A program made the translations under genes and the position numbers. 64,000 nucleotides of DNA, taken from assembly GCF_036002945.1 (NCBI RefSeq), contig NZ_CP108529.1, positions 9,171,001 through 9,235,000 on the forward strand, read 5' to 3'. Origin of the DNA: Streptomyces sp. NBC_01224. GTDB taxonomy: Bacteria; Actinomycetota; Actinomycetes; Streptomycetales; Streptomycetaceae. The notes below the pieces were generated by a model. It was not told where the DNA came from, searched no databases, and saw only the letters and a list, made by a program, of their open reading frames with translations. Positions 60,017-64,000 of this stretch are shown here, one piece after another (positions within the stretch are counted from its first letter, which is position 1; every line of letters begins with the position of its first letter).

Positions 60017-60826
60017 ATGCCCTCGACATCTGCCGATCCCGCCGTCTTCGTCCCACAGGCCCTCGCACGCGTGCGGGCGGACTCCCCGTTGGTGCAGTGC
60101 CTGACCAACTCGGTGGTCACTGGATTCACCGCCAACGTCCTGCTGGCGCTGGGCGCTTCACCGGCCATGGTCGACATTCCCGAAGAGGCCGGCCCGTTCG
60201 CCCGGATCGCCTCAGGCGTCCTGGTCAATCTCGGCACCCCGCACGCGGAGCAGCGCTCCGCCATGGTCGAGGCCGCGCGGGCAGCGGCTTCGGCCGGTAC
60301 GCCGTGGGTGCTCGACCCGGTGGCGGTCGGCGCCCTGCCGGTACGCACCGCGCTGGCACGAGAGCTCCTGAAGCTGCGGCCGGCTGTGATCCGGGGCAAC
60401 GCGTCCGAGATCATCGCGCTCGCGGGCGCGGGCGATGGCGGTCGCGGCGTGGATTCCTCCCACGGCGTCGAGGCCGCCGAGGAATCAGCACGCGCGCTGG
60501 CCCGTACGACCGACTGCGTGGTCGCCGTGTCGGGGCCCGTCGACTTCGTCACCGACGGGGTGCGCTGTGCCCGGATCGCCCATGGGGATGCCCTGTTGAC
60601 CCGGGTGACAGGTGGCGGCTGTGCGCTGGGTGCGGTGATGGCGGCCTTCGCGGCGGTCGACGAGGACCGGTTCGCCGCGACGGTGGCCGCCGTGGCCGTG
60701 TACACGGTCGCCGCCGAGCTCGCCGCGAAGGAGGCCTGCGGGTCCGGCAGTTTCGCCGTCTCGTTCCTGGACGCGCTCGCCGCGCTGGAGGAATCCGACC
60801 TCGCCGAGCCGGCGGTGCTCTCGTGA
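60017..60826 (+). CDS. thiM: Hydroxyethylthiazole kinase
   Basis: 269 residues. Phosphorylates the thiazole moiety (THZ) with ATP for thiamine salvage, in the cytoplasm. Family motifs: VQCLTNSVVTGFTANVLLAL, GASPAMVDIPEEAGPFARIA, PWVLDPVAVGALPVR, IRGNASEI and the anion-hole TRVTGGGCALGAVMAAF. ATG 60017 has GGAG eleven bases upstream. Its stop overlaps the thiE start (GTGA), showing translational coupling in the TPP-regulated operon. Confidence 0.95.
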   Translation: MPSTSADPAVFVPQALARVRADSPLVQCLTNSVVTGFTANVLLALGASPAMVDIPEEAGPFARIASGVLVNLGTPHAEQRSAMVEAARAAASAGTPWVLDPVAVGALPVRTALARELLKLRPAVIRGNASEIIALAGAGDGGRGVDSSHGVEAAEESARALARTTDCVVAVSGPVDFVTDGVRCARIAHGDALLTRVTGGGCALGAVMAAFAAVDEDRFAATVAAVAVYTVAAELAAKEACGSGSFAVSFLDALAALEESDLAEPAVLS

Positions 60827-61500
60827 CCGTGACACCGGTGGATCTGTCGGTCTACCTGGTCACGGACGCAGCCCAGTGCGCGGCCCGCGGCCGGAGCGTG
60901 GCCGAGACCGTCGCCCTGGCGGTGGCCGGAGGCGTCACCGCCGTGCAGATCCGGGAGAAGCACGCCGCCGGGAGGGCGTTCCTGCGTACGGTTCTGGAGG
61001 TGGCCGCGGTCGTCCCCGAACGGGTGGCGCTGATCGTCAACGACCGTGTGGACGTGTTCCTGGCGGCCCGGGCAGCCGGGGCGCGCGTCACCGGGGTCCA
61101 CGTCGGCCAGTCGGATCTGCCGCCGGCCGCGGTACGCGAACTGATCGGTGAGCACGCGGTCCTGGGCCTGAGTGCCGCCACCCCCGACGAGTTGCGCGCC
61201 GCCGCCGGGGATCCGGCACGCGTCCACCACATCGGCATCGGCGCGCTGCACGCGACCCGGACCAAGGCGGATGCCCCGGCCGCACTCGGCCATGCCGGTT
61301 TCGCCCGCCTCGCCCGGCTCAGTGACCTGCCGGCCGTGGCCATCGGCGGCGTCACCCCGGCCGACCTGCCACGCCTGCGAGATGCCGGGGCGATGGGTGC
61401 CGCCGCCGTCTCCGGCATCTGCGCCGCCGAGGACCCCCGAACAGCGGCCCGCGCATACGCCCGGGCATGGACCTGCAACCGAGAGGAGAGCCACGCATGA
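60823..61500 (+). CDS. thiE: Thiamine-phosphate synthase
   Basis: 225 residues. Joins HMP-pyrophosphate and THZ-phosphate to thiamine phosphate. TIM-barrel motifs: SVYLVTDAAQCAARGRSVAE, GGVTAVQIREKHAAGRAFL, LIVNDRVDVFLAARAAG, GVHVGQSDLPPAAVRELIG and AIGGVTPADLPRLRDAGAMG. It begins at GTG 60823 overlapping thiM and ends overlapping thiD by ATGA. Confidence 0.96.
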   Translation: MTVTPVDLSVYLVTDAAQCAARGRSVAETVALAVAGGVTAVQIREKHAAGRAFLRTVLEVAAVVPERVALIVNDRVDVFLAARAAGARVTGVHVGQSDLPPAAVRELIGEHAVLGLSAATPDELRAAAGDPARVHHIGIGALHATRTKADAPAALGHAGFARLARLSDLPAVAIGGVTPADLPRLRDAGAMGAAAVSGICAAEDPRTAARAYARAWTCNREESHA

Positions 61501-62294
61501 CCGCGCCGCCCCGCGTGCTGACGATCGCCGGATCCGACTCCGGCGGAGGAGCCGGAATCCAGGCCGACCTGAAGACCATGCTGGCGCTCGGCGCCCACGG
61601 AATGAGCGTGCTCACGGCGGTCACGGCACAGAACTCCCTGGGCGTGCAGGGCGCATGGGAACTCCCCGTGGAGGCGGTGCGCGCGCAGTACCGCAGTGTC
61701 GTGGACGACATCGGTGTCCAGGCGGTCAAGACGGGGATGCTCTCCTCGCCCGAGCTGGTCACGGTGGTCGCCGAGCTCTTGTCGGACGTGGCGGCCCCGG
61801 TCGTCGTGGACCCGGTGAGCGTGTCCAAGCACGGCGACAAGCTGCTGGCCGATGACGCGCTGGATGCCGTACGGACCGCGCTGCTGCCGGTCGCGACGGT
61901 GGCCACGCCGAATCTCGACGAGGTCGCGCAGCTCACCGGCATCACGGTGACGGACGAAGCAGGCATGCGCCGTGCCGCCGCGCGGCTGCTCACGTACGGG
62001 CCCCGCTGGGTGGTGGTGAAGGGCGGACACCTGCAGGGCGAGGCGGCGGACCTGCTGACGGACGGCGAGGAGGAGCACTGGCTGCGCGCCCTGCGGCACG
62101 ACAACCGCCACACCCACGGCACGGGCTGCACGCTCGCCTCGGCCATCGCGGTAGGCCTGGCGCAGGGCCACCCGGTACCGGATGCGGTACGCCGGGCCAA
62201 GGACTACGTCACCGTGGCGATCGCGGCGGGGTTCGCGCTGGGGGCCGGCATCGGGCCGGTGGACCACGGCTGGCGGATCCACGGGCGCGCCTGA
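61497..62294 (+). CDS. thiD: Hydroxymethylpyrimidine/phosphomethylpyrimidine kinase
   Basis: 265 residues. Phosphorylates HMP twice to HMP-pyrophosphate. Ribokinase-like motifs: LTIAGSDSGGGAGIQADLKT, GAHGMSVLTAVTAQNSLGVQ, VVVDPVSVSKHGDKLL, TPNLDEVAQLTG and the C-terminal HTHGTGCTLASAIAVGLAQG with the catalytic GTGC. ATG 61497 overlaps thiE by ATGA. A hairpin terminator follows 18 bases after the stop. With the importer, ThiM and ThiE this gives complete salvage from HMP plus THZ to thiamine phosphate. Confidence 0.96.
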   Translation: MTAPPRVLTIAGSDSGGGAGIQADLKTMLALGAHGMSVLTAVTAQNSLGVQGAWELPVEAVRAQYRSVVDDIGVQAVKTGMLSSPELVTVVAELLSDVAAPVVVDPVSVSKHGDKLLADDALDAVRTALLPVATVATPNLDEVAQLTGITVTDEAGMRRAAARLLTYGPRWVVVKGGHLQGEAADLLTDGEEEHWLRALRHDNRHTHGTGCTLASAIAVGLAQGHPVPDAVRRAKDYVTVAIAAGFALGAGIGPVDHGWRIHGRA

Positions 62295-62311
62295 GCCAGT
62301 GGATGAGTCCC

Positions 62312-62350
62312 GCACCGCCGGGCCGCGACATGGGCCCCGCCGGGCGGTGC
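62312..62350 (+). terminator. Terminator hairpin after thiD
   Basis: GCACCGCC at 62312-62319 pairs with GGCGGTGC at 62343-62350. A nested GGGCC/GGCCC stem lies in the loop. Position and strength fit an operon terminator. Confidence 0.6.
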
Positions 62351-62658
62351 CTGTGTGGAGACGTTCCTGGCTGTGGTCCTGCTCCGTGCCGGATTCCTCG
62401 TCACGAAAGCGCCGGCATCAGGGCTGTCCGGCGCGTCCGTTTTGACTCCCTCTTCGTCGGGCCTTGCAGCGCTGCCTGTGCGGGGTCACTTCATGAAGCG
62501 TGGCGGCCCGTCGGCGCCGGCCGGGCATGAGGGTCGAACCGCCCGGGCCGGCAGCAGCGGCACCGGGCCGGGGTAACCCCCACGAACCAGGCAGAACCGT
62601 GCGACCAGTACGGACGAGGGTGTCGGCACGCGCGGGGCCACACCCGCAGGGCTCGCGT
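62351..62658. other. 308-base convergent intergenic region
   Basis: No recognisable gene between the thiD terminator and the convergent ABC exporter gene. Confidence 0.5.
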
Positions 62659-64000
62659 TCAGTGCAGGTCGGCCCGCGCGGGGGTGTCGTCGAGGAAGCC
62701 GCCCGACTGGTGCTGCCACAGCTTCGCGTAGGCGCCGTCCGACGCGAGCAACTCCTGGTGCGTGCCCTGCTCGACGATCCGTCCGCGGTCGAGGACGACG
62801 AGCCGGTCCATGGTGGCGACCGTGCTCAGGCGGTGCGCCACCACGAGCGCCGTCCGCCCCTCCATGAGCCGCCACAGCGCCTCCTGGACGAGGATCTCGC
62901 TCTCGGAGTCCAGGGCGCTGGTCGCCTCGTCGAGCAGCAGGATCGGCGCGTCGCGAAGGATCGCCCTGGCGAGGGCTACCCGCTGGCGCTGTCCGCCGGA
63001 CAGCTTGACACCGCGCTCGCCCACCATGGTGTCGAAGCCGTCCGGCAGCGCGTCGGCGAACTCCGTGACATGCGCCGCCTCGGCCGCGCGGCGGATCTCG
63101 GCGTCGGTGGCGTCCGGCCGGGCGAACGTGATGTTGTCCCGCAGCGTGCGGTGGAACATCGCCGGGTCCTGCGGCACGTAGGCGATCAGGCTGCGCAGGT
63201 CGGCCTGGCGCAGCGCACTGATGTCCTGACCCCCGATCAGGATCCGGCCGGCGTCGATGTCCGTCATCCGCAGCAGCAGCCGGCTGAGCGTGGTCTTGCC
63301 CCCGCCGGACCGGCCGACGAGGCCGATTTTCGCCCCGCTGGGCACAGCCAGGTCGAGGCCCTCGAAGAGCGGCTCGGCGCCTGCATGGGCGAAGGTCACG
63401 TGCTCGAAGTGGACGTCGGCGGCCCGGGACAGCAGCGGCTGCGGCGATGCCGGGTCGAGAACGGTCGGTGGCCGCAGCAGCAGTTCGGTGAACTGCGCGG
63501 CCTCCGTCATCGAGCTCTCCAGGCGGCGGTAGATCTGGTTGAACTCGAACATGATCCGCGTTGCGTTGGTGTAGTACGTGAAGGCGACCACGATCGCCTC
63601 CACGCCGTGCCCGCCCCCGCCGATCGCGACCGCGAGCAGCAGGCCCAGCGCGTTGGTCAGCACGGACATCGGTGCGACCAGTGTGTCGATGCGCAGGTTG
63701 CCGTAGTCCCACGACCGCAACGTGAGCCGCCGCGAGACCGCGACGCGGGAACGGTGCTCGGCGGCCTCGCGCTCCTCGGCGGCGAACGCCCGGACCGTGT
63801 CCATGTTCATCAGGCTGTCGGCGACGTGGCCAGACACCCGGGCGATCGCCTCCTCACGCTGGTCGACGAGCGACTGGCGGCGGCGGATGAGGGGCGTCAC
63901 GCACAGCGCCGTCAGCGCGATCATCGCCAAGAGCCCGACAACGAGCAGCGGTTCGTAGTGCCAGAGCACCACCGACCCGAACACCAGGGGCACGAAGCTG
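62659..64000 (-). CDS. ABC exporter, fused permease-ATPase (partial, N-terminus off window)
   Basis: The half-transporter frame stays open to base 64000 and beyond. The visible 447 residues hold the last membrane helices and cytoplasmic loops of the exporter domain (PLIRRRQSLVDQREEAIARV, NMDTVRAFAAEEREAAEHRS) and the full ATPase: Walker A GLVGRSGGGKTTLS, Q-loop IAYVPQDPAMFHRTLRDNI, signature KLSGGQRQRVALARA, Walker B ILLLDEATSALDSES and H-loop VVAHRLSTV. The type exports lipids, peptides or drugs. The true start is outside, so a nearby in-window ATG at 63993 should not be used. Confidence 0.93.
   Translation of the reverse strand, partial: SFVPLVFGSVVLWHYEPLLVVGLLAMIALTALCVTPLIRRRQSLVDQREEAIARVSGHVADSLMNMDTVRAFAAEEREAAEHRSRVAVSRRLTLRSWDYGNLRIDTLVAPMSVLTNALGLLLAVAIGGGGHGVEAIVVAFTYYTNATRIMFEFNQIYRRLESSMTEAAQFTELLLRPPTVLDPASPQPLLSRAADVHFEHVTFAHAGAEPLFEGLDLAVPSGAKIGLVGRSGGGKTTLSRLLLRMTDIDAGRILIGGQDISALRQADLRSLIAYVPQDPAMFHRTLRDNITFARPDATDAEIRRAAEAAHVTEFADALPDGFDTMVGERGVKLSGGQRQRVALARAILRDAPILLLDEATSALDSESEILVQEALWRLMEGRTALVVAHRLSTVATMDRLVVLDRGRIVEQGTHQELLASDGAYAKLWQHQSGGFLDDTPARADLH

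Noticed and set aside
1..64000. CRISPR arrays, tRNA and rRNA genes
   Set aside because: No regularly spaced repeats, no tRNA-like cloverleaf and no rRNA sequence were recognised by eye; a tRNAscan/Infernal run would settle small RNAs.

Overview
This is a high-GC actinobacterial window, almost certainly Streptomyces. The evidence is very strong third-position GC, frequent GTG starts, GGAGG-type ribosome binding sites, a type I modular polyketide synthase, SpoIIE-, CBS-, DUF2795- and SMI1-type genes, and IS families typical of Streptomyces. The density of broken genes and transposase fragments suggests a variable region such as a chromosome arm. That location is inference.

Layout. 1-6 kb: a sugar-uptake and sugar-acid locus (ABC lipoprotein, LacI regulator, divergent enolase-superfamily dehydratase), then a secreted DUF6351 hydrolase-like protein and a SulP permease remnant. 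6-12 kb: a minus-strand operon, in transcription order GH3 - GH1 - sulfatase - MFS - formylglycine-generating enzyme. It looks like a sulfated-glycan utilisation locus in decay: GH3 has lost its front to an IS630-type fragment, GH1 has an internal deletion, and the sulfatase has an in-frame stop plus a frameshift. FGE and MFS remain intact. 12-20 kb: a serine hydrolase, a truncated phosphopantetheinyl transferase, an FGE-like protein lacking one active-site cysteine, and a graveyard of P450, IS5, IS3, haloperoxidase, recombinase and Imm21 fragments.

19.9-28.1 kb: one 2717-residue megasynthase, acyl-AMP ligase-ACP-KS-AT-DH-KR-ACP-TE, with all core motifs visible. It is a self-contained polyketide assembly line on one polypeptide. 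28-37 kb: glutamate racemase-like, LysR, isochorismatase-like, sulfite-oxidase-like and MBL-fold genes separated by recombinase and IS remnants, plus an N-terminally truncated methyltransferase.

37.6-46.4 kb: a coherent divergent locus. TetR, a tyrosine phosphatase and a GH3 glycosidase lie on the minus strand; a five-gene oligopeptide-type ABC transporter lies on the plus strand. A double palindrome sits in the shared promoter region. The first permease has an apparent one-base frameshift. 46-54 kb: mostly small conserved genes (Zn-ribbon, CBS, DUF2795, cyclic-nucleotide-binding, SMI1/KNR4), IS fragments, an FGE C-terminal fragment and striking perfect palindromes.

54.5-64 kb: a secreted SPOR/phosphodiester-glycosidase protein and a secreted Ag85-type esterase, a SpoIIE-type phosphatase remnant, then a TPP-riboswitch-controlled salvage operon (cytX-like - thiM - thiE - thiD) and an ABC exporter running off the right edge. 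No rRNA, tRNA or CRISPR array was recognised. All homology statements come from reading motifs by eye, not from database searches.
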